A DNA stretch of 47,138 nucleotides, from NCBI GenBank assembly GCA_021732525.1, contig JAKFUU010000043.1:1-47138 (forward strand). Reading direction: 5' to 3'. A program made the translations under genes and the position numbers. The notes below the pieces were generated by a model. That model did no database searches, was not told the origin of the DNA, and was given only the letters and a program-made list of their open reading frames with translations. This DNA is from Sphingomonadaceae bacterium. GTDB lineage: Bacteria; Pseudomonadota; Alphaproteobacteria; Sphingomonadales; Sphingomonadaceae. Within the stretch, counting starts at the first letter, position 1; each line of letters starts with the position of its first letter. Shown piece after piece: positions 18,529 through 29,041 of this stretch.

Positions 18529-19727
18529 CGCCGCGATCAATTCATGAGATGGAAATCTCGGGCCGCAGGCTGGTCATCCGTGCCGATCTGAACGTGCCGA
18601 TGAAGGCAGGCCGCGTGACCGACGCGACCCGCATCGAACGGTTTGCAGAAGGGCTGAAACCCCTACTGGCAAAGGGTGCATCCGCCGTCATACTCTCACA
18701 TCTCGGGCGACCGGACGGCAAACGGTCCGTTGAACTGACCCTGGGACCGGTCGCCGAAGTGCTGGGCGAATTTCTCGATTCGCCAGTTGCATTTACCAGC
18801 GTCATCAGTGGAGCAGCTGCCTCAAAAATTGCAGCCGGTCTCCCGGCTGGTGAGGTACTGGTGTGTGAGAATTTGCGGTTCGACCCGCGAGAAGAAGCCA
18901 ATTGCGCGACGCTCGGCGCAGAACTGGCGGAACTCGGCGATATATTCGTCAACGATGCGTTTTCCTGCGCGCACCGGGCTCATGCATCGACTGTCGCCGT
19001 CTCCGATTTTTTGCCGTCTGCGGCCGGACCGCTCATGCTGGCCGAAATTGAGGCGCTTCAACAAGCGTTGGAGGTGCCGGAACGGCCGGCAGTAGCGTTG
19101 GTTGGCGGATCGAAAGTGTCGAGCAAAATCGATGTGCTCACCCATCTGGTTGGCAAGATTGACGCGTTGATCGTCGGTGGTGGCATGGCCAATACATTCC
19201 TTGCCGCGGCGGGCGTGCCGATGGGCAAGTCGCTTCACGAACCTGGACAGTTTGAAACAGTCCGAGAAATTCTTGCAGCGGCACGCGCCAGCGGATGTGA
19301 AATCATTCTGCCCGTCGATATCGTCTGGTCTGATCGGCTTGAGACCGGTGCAACTGCACATATCGCCGAAATCGGCGACTGTCCCGATCATGGGATGATC
19401 CTTGACGCAGGACCGCGCTCGATCGAGCGCATCTGGGACGTCATCGGCACAGCAAAAACCATCCTGTGGAACGGCCCTTTGGGTGCATTTGAAATCGAGC
19501 CATTCGAACATGCCACACAGGTGGTCGCAATTGAGGTCGCGCGGTTGACCCGCGAAGGTGCGATCCGTTCGATTGCCGGGGGGGGCGACACCGTCGCTGC
19601 GCTCAATGCCGCTGGAGTAACCGACGACTTCACCTACGTCTCGACTGCCGGTGGCGCATTTCTCGAATGGCTGGAGGGTAAGGAACTGCCCGGCGTCGCA
19701 GCGCTCAAATCACTTCAGCAGACTTGA
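18525..19727 (+). CDS. cbbK: Phosphoglycerate kinase, CbbK
   Basis: The product is 400 aa. Typical blocks are [60 protein letters not shown], and the nucleotide-binding [13 protein letters not shown]. It phosphorylates 3-phosphoglycerate made by RuBisCO. The start ATG overlaps the cbbG stop by four bases. One small deviation is [10 protein letters not shown] where many homologues have LENTRFHPGEE. Confidence 0.95.
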   Translation: MTPRSIHEMEISGRRLVIRADLNVPMKAGRVTDATRIERFAEGLKPLLAKGASAVILSHLGRPDGKRSVELTLGPVAEVLGEFLDSPVAFTSVISGAAASKIAAGLPAGEVLVCENLRFDPREEANCATLGAELAELGDIFVNDAFSCAHRAHASTVAVSDFLPSAAGPLMLAEIEALQQALEVPERPAVALVGGSKVSSKIDVLTHLVGKIDALIVGGGMANTFLAAAGVPMGKSLHEPGQFETVREILAAARASGCEIILPVDIVWSDRLETGATAHIAEIGDCPDHGMILDAGPRSIERIWDVIGTAKTILWNGPLGAFEIEPFEHATQVVAIEVARLTREGAIRSIAGGGDTVAALNAAGVTDDFTYVSTAGGAFLEWLEGKELPGVAALKSLQQT

Positions 19728-19746
19728 TAGAACAGGAGATAGCACC

Positions 19747-20826
19747 ATGGCGTTTATTACCCTTCGGCAATTGCTCGATCACGCGGCCGAGCGTGGTTAT
19801 GGCGTGCCGGCCTTTAACATCAACAATATGGAACAAGGTCTCGCGATTCTTGATGCGGCGCGAGACACGAATTCGCCGGTGATCATTCAGGCCAGCAGAG
19901 GCGCTCGCAGCTACGCGGGCGACATCATGCTGCGCAAAATGATTGAAGGATTGGTGGAAATGTATCCCGAAATCCCGATCTGCCTGCACCAAGATCATGG
20001 CAACAATGTGCAGACTTGCCTCTCGGCGATCCAGAATGGCTTCACCTCGGTGATGATGGACGGGTCGTTGAAAGATGATGCCAAAACACCGGCCGACTAT
20101 GACTATAATGTCAATGTCACCCGCCAAGTCGTGCAGCTCGCGCATATGGTGGGAGCTTCGGTCGAGGGCGAGCTCGGTTGTCTTGGCTCGCTGGAGACGG
20201 GCGAAGGCGAAGCTGAAGACGGTCACGGTTTTGAGGGCAAGCTCGACAAGTCGATGCTTGTGACCGACCCTGACGAGGCGCAGCGCTTCGTGCTGGAAAC
20301 CGGCGTCGATGCGCTCGCGGTCGCGATCGGCACAAGCCATGGCGCTTATAAGTTCACCCGCAAGCCAACCGGAGACGTGTTGGCGATGGACATTATCGAG
20401 GCGATTCACGCCAAGTTGCCAAACACCCATATCGTGATGCACGGCTCATCGTCCGTTCCTGGGGAGTGGCAACAGATATTCAATGACCACGGCGGCGAGA
20501 TGCGTGAAACCTATGGTGTGCCGGTCGAAGACATTGTGCGGGGCATCAAACACGGCGTTCGCAAAATCAACATCGACACCGATCTGAGACTGGCGGCTGC
20601 GGCCGAGTTTCGGCGGATCGCCGTTACATCGAAATCAGAATTCGATCCTCGGAAATTCCTCAAGCCAGCCATGGATGCCATGCGAAAAGTTTGTGCTGAT
20701 CGGTTTGAGGCATTTGGCACGGCTGGAAATGCAGCGGGCATTAAACCGCTACCAATGAGCGAGATGGCAAAATCCTACGCGCGGGGTGCGCTCAACCCCT
20801 CACCAGCCCTGCCGCAAGCAGCTTGA
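19747..20826 (+). CDS. cbbA: Fructose-bisphosphate aldolase class II, CbbA
   Basis: The product is 359 aa. The catalytic and zinc region is CLHQDHGNN (D83 and H84); further metal and substrate sites are [39 protein letters not shown], and [11 protein letters not shown]. The long insert [20 protein letters not shown] marks the proteobacterial CbbA type. It makes fructose-1,6-bisphosphate and probably sedoheptulose-1,7-bisphosphate. The start is ATG 19747 with AGGAG upstream. It lies 15 bases before cbbL with a strong AAGGAG between them. Confidence 0.95.
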   Translation: MAFITLRQLLDHAAERGYGVPAFNINNMEQGLAILDAARDTNSPVIIQASRGARSYAGDIMLRKMIEGLVEMYPEIPICLHQDHGNNVQTCLSAIQNGFTSVMMDGSLKDDAKTPADYDYNVNVTRQVVQLAHMVGASVEGELGCLGSLETGEGEAEDGHGFEGKLDKSMLVTDPDEAQRFVLETGVDALAVAIGTSHGAYKFTRKPTGDVLAMDIIEAIHAKLPNTHIVMHGSSSVPGEWQQIFNDHGGEMRETYGVPVEDIVRGIKHGVRKINIDTDLRLAAAAEFRRIAVTSKSEFDPRKFLKPAMDAMRKVCADRFEAFGTAGNAAGIKPLPMSEMAKSYARGALNPSPALPQAA

Positions 20827-22305
<1,479 letters not shown>

Positions 22306-22316
22306 GGAATTTAACC

Positions 22317-22739
22317 ATGAGAATCACACAAGGAACATTCAGCTTTCTGCCCGATTTCACTGACGAACAGATTTCGGCTCAGGTTCAATATTGCCTCGAC
22401 AATGGCTGGGCGCTCAATTTCGAATATACCGATGATCCACATCCCCGGAATACCTATTGGGAAATGTGGGGCATCCCGCTGTTCGACATCGCCGACGCAG
22501 CCGGGGTCATGATGGAGCTGGCGGCGTGCCGGAAAGTTCATGCCGGTACCAACTATATCCGGATGACTGCTTTCGATTCGTCGCATGGCTGGGAGTCCAT
22601 CCGCCTGTCGATGATCACCGATCGGCCGGCACATGAGCCGGGCTTCATGGTGGAACGGCAAGAGCAAGCGGGACGGCGCATCGCTTATACCACGCGGGCT
22701 TATGTCACCACGCGACCTGCCGGTGAGCGTTACACCTAA
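22317..22739 (+). CDS. cbbS: RuBisCO small subunit, red type, CbbS
   Basis: The product is 140 aa. The start [19 protein letters not shown] and the [11 protein letters not shown] block are diagnostic for red-type small subunits. The C-terminal extension (about residues 110-140, around [19 protein letters not shown]) is the beta-hairpin that closes the central channel in red-type holoenzymes. It assembles with CbbL as L8S8. A hairpin follows within 12 bases of the stop. Confidence 0.96.
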   Translation: MRITQGTFSFLPDFTDEQISAQVQYCLDNGWALNFEYTDDPHPRNTYWEMWGIPLFDIADAAGVMMELAACRKVHAGTNYIRMTAFDSSHGWESIRLSMITDRPAHEPGFMVERQEQAGRRIAYTTRAYVTTRPAGERYT

Positions 22740-22750
22740 GTGCTTGAGTC

Positions 22751-22776
22751 TGCGCCGTCCTTTAGGCGGCGGCGCA
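22751..22776 (+). promoter_or_regulatory. Hairpin between cbbLS and cbbX
   Basis: TGCGCCG (22751-22757) pairs with CGGCGCA (22770-22776); a short inner CC/GG pairing in the 12-base loop is possible. It falls in the only sizeable gap of the cbb operon (22740-22828), right after the structural genes. There is no U-tract, so partial attenuation or 3'-end protection of the cbbLS message is more likely than full termination. Confidence 0.55.
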
Positions 22777-22828
22777 GGCTCCAGCCAAGCTGATCTAATA
22801 GACTGTTACCTGGAAGGCCGCAAAGGCG

Positions 22829-23824
22829 ATGACGATTTCGACCCCATCAAACTCTCCGCCGACCGATGCCGCCAGCGATCCTGCGATTGATCTGGCCGTG
22901 CAGGACGTTGTGCCCGAAAGTGTTGATCTGGCCGAAGAGTTCGAGTCTTCCGGCGTCCGCGAGGTCATGGAAGAACTTGATAAAACGCTGATCGGTCTGG
23001 CACCGGTAAAGCAACGCATCCGAGAGACTGCGGCGCTGCTGCTGGTAGACCGGGCGCGCAAGCGGTTTGGCCTTGCGCATTCAGTTCCAACCTTGCACAT
23101 GTCCTTCACCGGCAATCCTGGAACCGGGAAAACGACAGTCGCGCTGCGGATGGCCGATTTGCTGCATCGTTTGGGCTATGTCCGAAAAGGGCATCTCGTC
23201 ACCGTCACACGCGACGATTTGGTCGGTCAGTATATCGGGCATACGGCACCAAAAACAAAAGACATGATCAAAAAGGCGATGGGCGGGGTGCTGTTCATCG
23301 ATGAAGCCTATTATCTCTATCGCCCCGAAAATGAGCGCGACTATGGCCAGGAAGCGATCGAAATATTGCTCCAAGCGATGGAGAATGATCGGGACGATCT
23401 GGTGGTCATTCTCGCCGGATATGCAGACCGCATGGACCGCTTCTTCAACAGCAATCCGGGATTTCGGTCACGCGTTGCGCACCACATCGATTTCCCTGAC
23501 TATTCAGACGCTGAACTTCAGCAAATCTCCGAACTGATGGTTACGGAGCAAAACTACGAATTTTCTGACAAAGCGCTCACGGCAATGGCCGAGTATATCA
23601 ATTTGCGTCGCAAACAGTCGCATTTTGCCAACGCCCGGTCGATCCGCAACGCGATTGACCGGATGCGGTTGCGGCAGGCCAATCGCCTGTTTCAAGCAAA
23701 CGCCGGACCGGTCGGGCGGAAAGACTTGATCACGCTGGAAGAGGGCGATGTGCGCGCCAGCCGTGTGTTTACCGGCGGCCTCGACAGTGACGCTAAACCT
23801 ATCTTACCAAGCGCGGAGGATTGA
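22829..23824 (+). CDS. cbbX: Red-type RuBisCO activase, CbbX
   Basis: The product is 331 aa. It is an AAA+ protein with Walker A GNPGTGKT (95-102), Walker [13 protein letters not shown], and the pore-region [19 protein letters not shown]. Arginines follow in [18 protein letters not shown], and the sensor-2 region is in [16 protein letters not shown]. CbbX hexamers pull the C-terminus of red-type CbbL to release inhibitory sugar phosphates. The roughly 40-residue N-terminal lead before the core is longer than in many homologues; an internal start is possible. It is followed after two bases by cbbE. Confidence 0.95.
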   Translation: MTISTPSNSPPTDAASDPAIDLAVQDVVPESVDLAEEFESSGVREVMEELDKTLIGLAPVKQRIRETAALLLVDRARKRFGLAHSVPTLHMSFTGNPGTGKTTVALRMADLLHRLGYVRKGHLVTVTRDDLVGQYIGHTAPKTKDMIKKAMGGVLFIDEAYYLYRPENERDYGQEAIEILLQAMENDRDDLVVILAGYADRMDRFFNSNPGFRSRVAHHIDFPDYSDAELQQISELMVTEQNYEFSDKALTAMAEYINLRRKQSHFANARSIRNAIDRMRLRQANRLFQANAGPVGRKDLITLEEGDVRASRVFTGGLDSDAKPILPSAED

Positions 23825-23826
23825 CA

Positions 23827-24531
23827 ATGAGCTTTGACCGGAACGTCAAAATTGCTCCATCCATACTGAGCGCGGACTTCGCCGATTTCGGTGCTGAATG
23901 CCGAGCGATCGAGGCGCAAGGGTGCGACTGGGTGCATGTCGATGTCATGGATGGCCATTTCGTCCCCAACATCACGTTCGGACCGCAGCTCTGCAAGGCC
24001 ATTCGCCCGCACATTAAAACGGTGATGGATGTGCATCTGATGATTGCGCCTGTCGATCAATATATCGAAGCATTTGCGCAAGCTGGTGCCGATTTCCTTA
24101 CCGTTCACGCCGAAGCGGGTCCTCATCTCGACCGAACGCTGCAAGCGGTTCGCGCGGCCGGAGCTAAGGCCGGTGTGTCGCTCAACCCCTCGACTCCGCC
24201 CGAAGCGATTGAGTTCGTTCTCGACCGCATCGACCTGATCCTCGTGATGACCGTGAATCCAGGCTTTGGCGGCCAGAGCTTTATCGAGGCCATGGTTCCT
24301 AAAATTGAAAGGCTACGCGCTATGGTTGGCGACAGACCTATTCATATTCAAGTCGATGGTGGTGTGACGCCACTAACAGCGCCGGCGGTTGTTGCAGCTG
24401 GTGCCGATGTTCTTGTGGCAGGGTCTGCCGTGTTTCGGGGCGGTTCGGTGAACAACCCTGCACCCTATGGCGAAAATATAAGCGCTATTCGTAACGCTGT
24501 TGCTGCGGCCTCGGCAGGCACATCAGTCTGA
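23827..24531 (+). CDS. cbbE: Ribulose-phosphate 3-epimerase, CbbE
   Basis: The product is 234 aa and a TIM barrel: IAPSILSADFADFGAE, WVHVDVMDGHFVPNITFGP, the metal ligand in VHLMIAP, VMTVNPGFGGQSFIE, and IQVDGGVTP. It interconverts ribulose-5-phosphate and xylulose-5-phosphate to supply CbbP. The start is ATG 23827, two bases after the cbbX stop. Ribose-5-phosphate isomerase, its usual partner, is not in the window. Confidence 0.95.
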   Translation: MSFDRNVKIAPSILSADFADFGAECRAIEAQGCDWVHVDVMDGHFVPNITFGPQLCKAIRPHIKTVMDVHLMIAPVDQYIEAFAQAGADFLTVHAEAGPHLDRTLQAVRAAGAKAGVSLNPSTPPEAIEFVLDRIDLILVMTVNPGFGGQSFIEAMVPKIERLRAMVGDRPIHIQVDGGVTPLTAPAVVAAGADVLVAGSAVFRGGSVNNPAPYGENISAIRNAVAAASAGTSV

Positions 24532-25226
24532 TGTCGGAGGTGTGGCAAAGCAGGCTAGGAGCCGTGCGCAGCATCATTTTTGATCTCGACGGCACGTTGG
24601 TTGATAGTGCGCCAGATTTGCACGCGGCGGCCAATAGACTGCTTGCGGATATGGGGCGGGAACCGCTTTCGCTCGACACTGTTGCCGGTTTCGTCGGCAA
24701 CGGTGTCGGGAAGCTTGTTCGGCGCTGCCTCGAAGCGACTGGCGGCGTCTATGACCTTGATGAGGCGGTAGCGCTTTTCAATGAGCATTATGCGTGGGCG
24801 CCAGCAGATCTGACGCTCGTTTACGAGGGTGTCCCAGAATTGCTGAAGCACCTTGCGGATCTTGGTTTTTCACTCGGTGTCTGCACAAACAAGCCTCGTG
24901 GATTTGCGGTGACTATCCTGACGAAGCTTGGCTTGCTGCCCTTTTTCTCGGACGTGACTGGCGGCGACTCAATCGGGCGGCTCAAGCCAGATTCCGCGAT
25001 GCTGCTGCACTGTATGGAGCAACTGGGATCGGATAGGCACTCGACGCTCTACATCGGCGACAGCGAGGTCGATAACGAAACAGCGCTCCGGGCTGAAGTA
25101 CCGCTCGCGCTGTTTGCAAACGGATACCGCAAGTCGCCGTTGGCCGATTTTTCGACCGTCCTGATCTTTGAACACCATAGCGAACTCATGCAGTTCTCGG
25201 CTTTTCAGCGGGTTGCGACCCCATGA
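24531..25226 (+). CDS. cbbZ: Phosphoglycolate phosphatase, CbbZ
   Basis: The product is 231 aa and a HAD-family phosphatase with nucleophile motif FDLDGTLVDSAPDL (D18 and D20), the GVCTNKPRGFA motif II, K in GRLKPDS, and motif IV YIGDSEVDNETA. It removes phosphate from 2-phosphoglycolate, the product of RuBisCO oxygenation, and so feeds GlcDEF encoded at 7246-11186. The ATG shares one base with the cbbE stop. CbbZ is the standard name in cbb operons. Confidence 0.92.
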   Translation: MSEVWQSRLGAVRSIIFDLDGTLVDSAPDLHAAANRLLADMGREPLSLDTVAGFVGNGVGKLVRRCLEATGGVYDLDEAVALFNEHYAWAPADLTLVYEGVPELLKHLADLGFSLGVCTNKPRGFAVTILTKLGLLPFFSDVTGGDSIGRLKPDSAMLLHCMEQLGSDRHSTLYIGDSEVDNETALRAEVPLALFANGYRKSPLADFSTVLIFEHHSELMQFSAFQRVATP

Positions 25227-25939
25227 CGCTTTCGGCCTTGATATTCGATGTTGATGGCACTTTGGCTGAAACCGAAGACCTTCATCGCCGGGCTTTCAAC
25301 ATCAGCTTCACGGCCGCCGGACACGAATGGTTTTGGGATGTTCCGCTCTATCGCGAGTTGCTCAAAGTGACGGGCGGAAAGGAGCGAATTCGCGCTTTCG
25401 TTGATCAGTATTTTAGCGCAACGACGCTCGACAATGATGCGGTGACAGCCCTTCATCGGGCAAAGACACGAACATATGAAAGAATGGTCGCGCAGGAAGG
25501 CCTGCATCTTCGGCCTGGTGTAATGGCTTTGATCGATGCCGCGCGCTCAAGCGGGCTTAAGCTGGCTGTCGCGACTACCACCAATCTGCCAAATGTAGAT
25601 GTGCTTTCCCAGTCGGTATGGCGCCAACCAGCGTCGGCAATATTTGATGTCATTGCCGCCGGAGATGAAGCCCCGCGCAAAAAACCCGCTCCCGATGTTT
25701 ACAACATTGCGCTTGAGCGATTGGGCTTGGCTCCTTCGGAATGTATCGCCTTCGAGGATAGCCGCAATGGTGTGATTTCGGCCAAGGCAGCGGGATTGCG
25801 CGTTGTGTTGACACCCAGTCAATATTCGGCGGGCGAAGATGTCGCGCAAGCTGACCTGTTGATCGATGATCTGACGAAGTTGGATTTTGAACACTTGTTT
25901 CGCGGGCAGTTGAAAAGCGCCACTGCGGACCTAGAATAA
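25223..25939 (+). CDS. cbbY: HAD phosphatase CbbY (probable xylulose-1,5-bisphosphate phosphatase)
   Basis: The product is 238 aa. The motif I FDVDGTLAETEDLHRRAFN (D9 and D11) with the E-x2-H-R-x-AFN cap residues is typical of CbbY. Further motifs are TTTNLPN, KPAPDVYNIALERLGL, and AFEDSRNGVISAKAAGL. CbbY in red-type cbb operons hydrolyses xylulose-1,5-bisphosphate, a misfire product that CbbX ejects from RuBisCO. The start overlaps the cbbZ stop (ATGA). Its 3' end overlaps the nickel permease gene on the other strand by nine bases. Confidence 0.92.
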   Translation: MTLSALIFDVDGTLAETEDLHRRAFNISFTAAGHEWFWDVPLYRELLKVTGGKERIRAFVDQYFSATTLDNDAVTALHRAKTRTYERMVAQEGLHLRPGVMALIDAARSSGLKLAVATTTNLPNVDVLSQSVWRQPASAIFDVIAAGDEAPRKKPAPDVYNIALERLGLAPSECIAFEDSRNGVISAKAAGLRVVLTPSQYSAGEDVAQADLLIDDLTKLDFEHLFRGQLKSATADLE

Positions 25940-26701
25940 GGCCATGGCTGACGGGAAGCGCTGAGCGACGATATAGCCACCGAGCCCGCACGTTACGAAG
26001 CCAATAGCCATCTGGAAACTCCGGTTGACCATCGTTAACCGATCCGCTGAACGCGATAGGGGTATGGCGATTACCGCACTGAGCGCCGCCATTCCAACGA
26101 CCGAACCCAGCCCAAAGATCAAAATATAGACCATGCCCCACCAAGGCGATTCCAATGTGGAGGCAGTGAGCACGACCAGTGCCGCCGACCCCGCCACACC
26201 GTGAACCAACCCGATAGAAAAAGTGCGCCATGGAATGTTTCTCGGGTGCCAGTGGTCATGACGACTGATGGCATGTGCCGCCGCTTCCCCGCGATGCGAA
26301 TGCGCGTGAAAGTGCGGCAATTCCGCTTCGTGTTTGTGCGCGTGGAAATGTACCCGATCGCGCCACAGCCGATAAATCAGGTTGCTGCCCAGCAACACTA
26401 GCATGACCCCGACCACCAGTTCAAGCAAGCTCGAAATGGAATCCCGAATGCTGCTGGCCAACAGCAGGCACGCACCGCCGATGAGAAACAGGGTAAGTGT
26501 GTGGCCGATGCCCCAGGCGACGCCGTGCCGGATAATTGATCGCGAGCTCTTCTTTTCGGCAGCGATGCTGGCAACTGCTGCGACATGGTCAGCCTGAATT
26601 GCATGTTGCACGCCAACAAGAAAACCAAGCAAAAGGCTGGAGAGAAGCACGAGCGCGGAGCTATTCTTGCGCTTCGGCAAGGTGCCGGCGAAGCCAATCA
26701 T
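25931..26701 (-). CDS. Nickel/cobalt permease-like membrane protein at the end of the hyp operon
   Basis: The product is 256 aa with about six membrane segments. The second segment carries HAIQADHVAAVASI, which matches the H-x4-DH nickel signature of NiCoT/UreH-type permeases. A cytosolic loop at about residues 117-155 is very rich in histidine (HFHAHKHE, HFHAHSHRGE, RHDHWHP). It follows hypB, with which it overlaps by 41 bases, so nickel uptake is coupled to nickel insertion. It is probably a nickel importer for the hydrogenase. HupE-type proteins use a different HPxxGxDH motif, so that name is not used. Confidence 0.85.
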   Translation of the reverse strand: MIGFAGTLPKRKNSSALVLLSSLLLGFLVGVQHAIQADHVAAVASIAAEKKSSRSIIRHGVAWGIGHTLTLFLIGGACLLLASSIRDSISSLLELVVGVMLVLLGSNLIYRLWRDRVHFHAHKHEAELPHFHAHSHRGEAAAHAISRHDHWHPRNIPWRTFSIGLVHGVAGSAALVVLTASTLESPWWGMVYILIFGLGSVVGMAALSAVIAIPLSRSADRLTMVNRSFQMAIGFVTCGLGGYIVAQRFPSAMALF

Positions 26702-27572
26702 ACCACTGGGTCAGTCCTTCTCCGGTTTTCGCCGAAAGTTGGATCACCTCGACAGTGGGGTTGACGGCACGGGCAGAGGCAACCAGCTCGTCAATATCGA
26801 GATCGAGATGGGGCAAGAGGTCGGTCTTGTTGACGATTACCAGCTCTGCCGCCTTGAACATATGCGGGTATTTGAGCGGCTTGTCCTCTCCTTCGGTAAC
26901 AGAGAGAATCGCAACTTTCGCGCGCTCGCCCAAGTCGAACAAAGAGGGGCACACCAAGTTACCGACATTTTCGACGAATACGACCGTTCCCGGGCGTGGC
27001 TTGAGCTCTTGCAAAGCCTTTTCGATCATGTCTGCTTCAAGGTGGCACCCAGTTCCGGTATTGACCTGAACCGAAGGCGCGCCTGCCGCTGCAATCCGGG
27101 CACCGTCGTTCAAGGTGGCCTGATCGCCCTCGATCACCGTTATGCCAATTTCCGAGCCAAGATCGCGAATCGTTCTTTCGAGCAGCGACGTCTTGCCGGA
27201 ACCGGGCGAACTGACCAGATTGAGCATCAGCACCTCGCGCCCTGCCAACCATGCCCGATTGCGTTCGGCAAGCGAGTCGTTCTTCGCGAGGATCGACTGT
27301 TGCAGGCTGACGATGTTCCCATGGTTGTGATCGCCATGCAGGTGGTCGTGTTGGTGCCCGTGGTCATGTCCGTCGTGGCTATGATCATGTGCATCGTGAC
27401 TATGGCCGTGATCATGGTGGTGATGGCCATGTTCGTGATGGTCGTTCGGACCGTGGCGATGATCGCCTTGAGCCGGCGTCGCCAAGCCTGTTGCTAGGTC
27501 AACAACCGAACCGGTGTTGATATTGGTCATTGTCGCTTTCGCCTGATCGGAACATCCGCAATCGACACACAT
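26661..27572 (-). CDS. hypB: Hydrogenase nickel-incorporation GTPase HypB
   Basis: The product is 303 aa. It starts MCVDCGC, the high-affinity nickel motif (C2, C5, C7). Residues about 37-85 are an extreme histidine-rich stretch that can store nickel. The GTPase domain has Walker A SSPGSGKTSLLE, VIEGDQATLNDG, the metal site TGTGCHLEADMI, and NKTDLLP. HypB with HypA delivers nickel to the HupL precursor. It lies 22 bases after the hypA stop. The histidine repeat is coded by near-repetitive CAT/CAC/GAC codons. Confidence 0.95.
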   Translation of the reverse strand: MCVDCGCSDQAKATMTNINTGSVVDLATGLATPAQGDHRHGPNDHHEHGHHHHDHGHSHDAHDHSHDGHDHGHQHDHLHGDHNHGNIVSLQQSILAKNDSLAERNRAWLAGREVLMLNLVSSPGSGKTSLLERTIRDLGSEIGITVIEGDQATLNDGARIAAAGAPSVQVNTGTGCHLEADMIEKALQELKPRPGTVVFVENVGNLVCPSLFDLGERAKVAILSVTEGEDKPLKYPHMFKAAELVIVNKTDLLPHLDLDIDELVASARAVNPTVEVIQLSAKTGEGLTQWYDWLRRHLAEAQE

Positions 27573-27594
27573 GGCTTTTCTCCATTAAAATATA

Positions 27595-27963
27595 CTAGCA
27601 AGCAGCTTGGCTAGTCAAAACCTGACTGGCCTCCTCGCTATATTCAAATTCGCGTATTTTCAGTTCTTCGCCCGCTAGCCGCTCCACGTCGCGACTACCG
27701 CACGCGCAGGACATGATCAGGGCAGGCATGGCAAATTCTGTTCCACAGGACCGGCATTTTCCCAGTCCGTCAATCTCGTTCAATTCGAGCACCGCCTTTT
27801 CAAGCGCGGTGCCTTGCGCAACAATATCAAAACAAAAGCTGATCGATCGCGCGTCAAGGCCTGCCAGCTTGCCGATATCAAGCGCGACGCGTTTCACTGC
27901 CCTGCCTTTTGCGTGATCGGCCACAATACTGACGATATTCCGAGTAATGCCAAGCTCATGCAT
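27595..27963 (-). CDS. hypA: Hydrogenase nickel metallochaperone HypA
   Basis: The product is 122 aa. The N-terminal nickel ligand set MHE is present (H2 and E3). The zinc site uses C70, C73, C86 and C88; the second pair is spaced C-x-C rather than the usual C-x2-C. HypA hands nickel to the hydrogenase large subunit with HypB. I chose ATG 27963 because the MHELGITRNIV start is conserved; the longer frame from 28260 lies within hypE. The gap to the hypE stop is ten bases. Confidence 0.93.
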   Translation of the reverse strand: MHELGITRNIVSIVADHAKGRAVKRVALDIGKLAGLDARSISFCFDIVAQGTALEKAVLELNEIDGLGKCRSCGTEFAMPALIMSCACGSRDVERLAGEELKIREFEYSEEASQVLTSQAAC

Positions 27964-27973
27964 CGATGTATCC

Positions 27974-29041
27974 TCAACAAATTCTTGGCAATTGTTCGCC
28001 AACAAGCATGTCGACGATGCGTCGTCCGCCAAAGACGGTTTGCATGACCACCCGGCCAGGCTTGTCCTTCCCCGCGCGCCCGATGAGCGCCGCGCCAGTG
28101 CCCAAGGGATGAGCACGCAGCGCCTGCAGCGCTTGCTCGATCTCTGCTTCGGGCACCGCGATGACGATCTTGCCTTCGTTCGCCAAGTAAAGCGGATCGA
28201 GTCCGAGAATTTCGCAAAAGCCGCGAACCTCGGCGCGCAAAGGTGTCGCCGCTTCATCAATTTCGATAGAAACGCCTGACGCTTCAGCCATTTCGTTGAG
28301 GACAGTGGCTATGCCTCCGCGCGTTGCGTCGCGAATGCAACGAGTGCCGGGGGCCGCCGCAAGCAAACTGCGGATCAATTCATGCAAACCCGCGCAATCG
28401 CTTTCGATTTCGGAATCGAGCGCCATGTCGCCGCGTGCGCACATGATGGCCGCGCCATGGTCGCCGAGCAGGCCGTTGACCAATAAGCCATCGCCCGGCG
28501 CTATGCTGTCGATACGAAGATCGATTTCGGGCGGGATCACGCCAATCCCGGTTGTGGTAATGAACAGTTTGTCGCAGGCGCCTCTTTGCACGACCTTGGT
28601 GTCGCCGGTGACGATCGTCACGCCGCAGGAGCGCGCCGCTTCGGCCATTGATGTGGCAACACGCCTGAGGACATCAACCGATAGCCCCTCTTCGATCACA
28701 ACAGCACAGGACAAATACAGCGGAATGGCTCCACCGACCGCAAGATCATTCACCGTCCCGAAGACCGCCAGCTTGCCGATATCGCTTCCCGGAAAGAACA
28801 AGGGATCGACGACATAGGAGTCGGTCGTAAAGGCGAGGCGGTCCCCGTGTCGCGCCAGCGACGCCAAGTCGAACCGGGCTTGATCTTCCAGAAATGGCGC
28901 TGACCCGTCGTCAAATTCCCGGATGAAAACATCGTCGATCAGGTCTTTCATGGCCTTGCCTCCGCCGCCATGGGCAAGTGTCACGTTGCGCAAGCTGACC
29001 CGCCCCAGAACGCGCCGGTTCGCGATGGTTTGTGTGGTCAT
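27974..29041 (-). CDS. hypE: Hydrogenase cyanide-synthesis protein HypE
   Basis: The product is 355 aa. The N-terminus has LAHGGGGKAMKDLIDD, the AIR-synthase-like core has TDSYVVDPLFFPGGSD-type sequence (TDSYVVDPLFFPGSD) and AVFGTVNDLAVGGAIP, and the protein ends PRIC. The terminal cysteine, C355, is the carrier of the thiocarbamate that HypE dehydrates to thiocyanate, the source of the Fe-CN ligands. HypF supplies the carbamoyl group. The start overlaps the hypD stop (ATGA). Confidence 0.95.
   Translation of the reverse strand: MTTQTIANRRVLGRVSLRNVTLAHGGGGKAMKDLIDDVFIREFDDGSAPFLEDQARFDLASLARHGDRLAFTTDSYVVDPLFFPGSDIGKLAVFGTVNDLAVGGAIPLYLSCAVVIEEGLSVDVLRRVATSMAEAARSCGVTIVTGDTKVVQRGACDKLFITTTGIGVIPPEIDLRIDSIAPGDGLLVNGLLGDHGAAIMCARGDMALDSEIESDCAGLHELIRSLLAAAPGTRCIRDATRGGIATVLNEMAEASGVSIEIDEAATPLRAEVRGFCEILGLDPLYLANEGKIVIAVPEAEIEQALQALRAHPLGTGAALIGRAGKDKPGRVVMQTVFGGRRIVDMLVGEQLPRIC

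Noticed and set aside
27227-27430. Repetitive DNA in hypB considered as a repeat array
   Set aside because: The repetition comes from histidine and aspartate codons of the HypB metal-storage stretch, not from an independent repeat.
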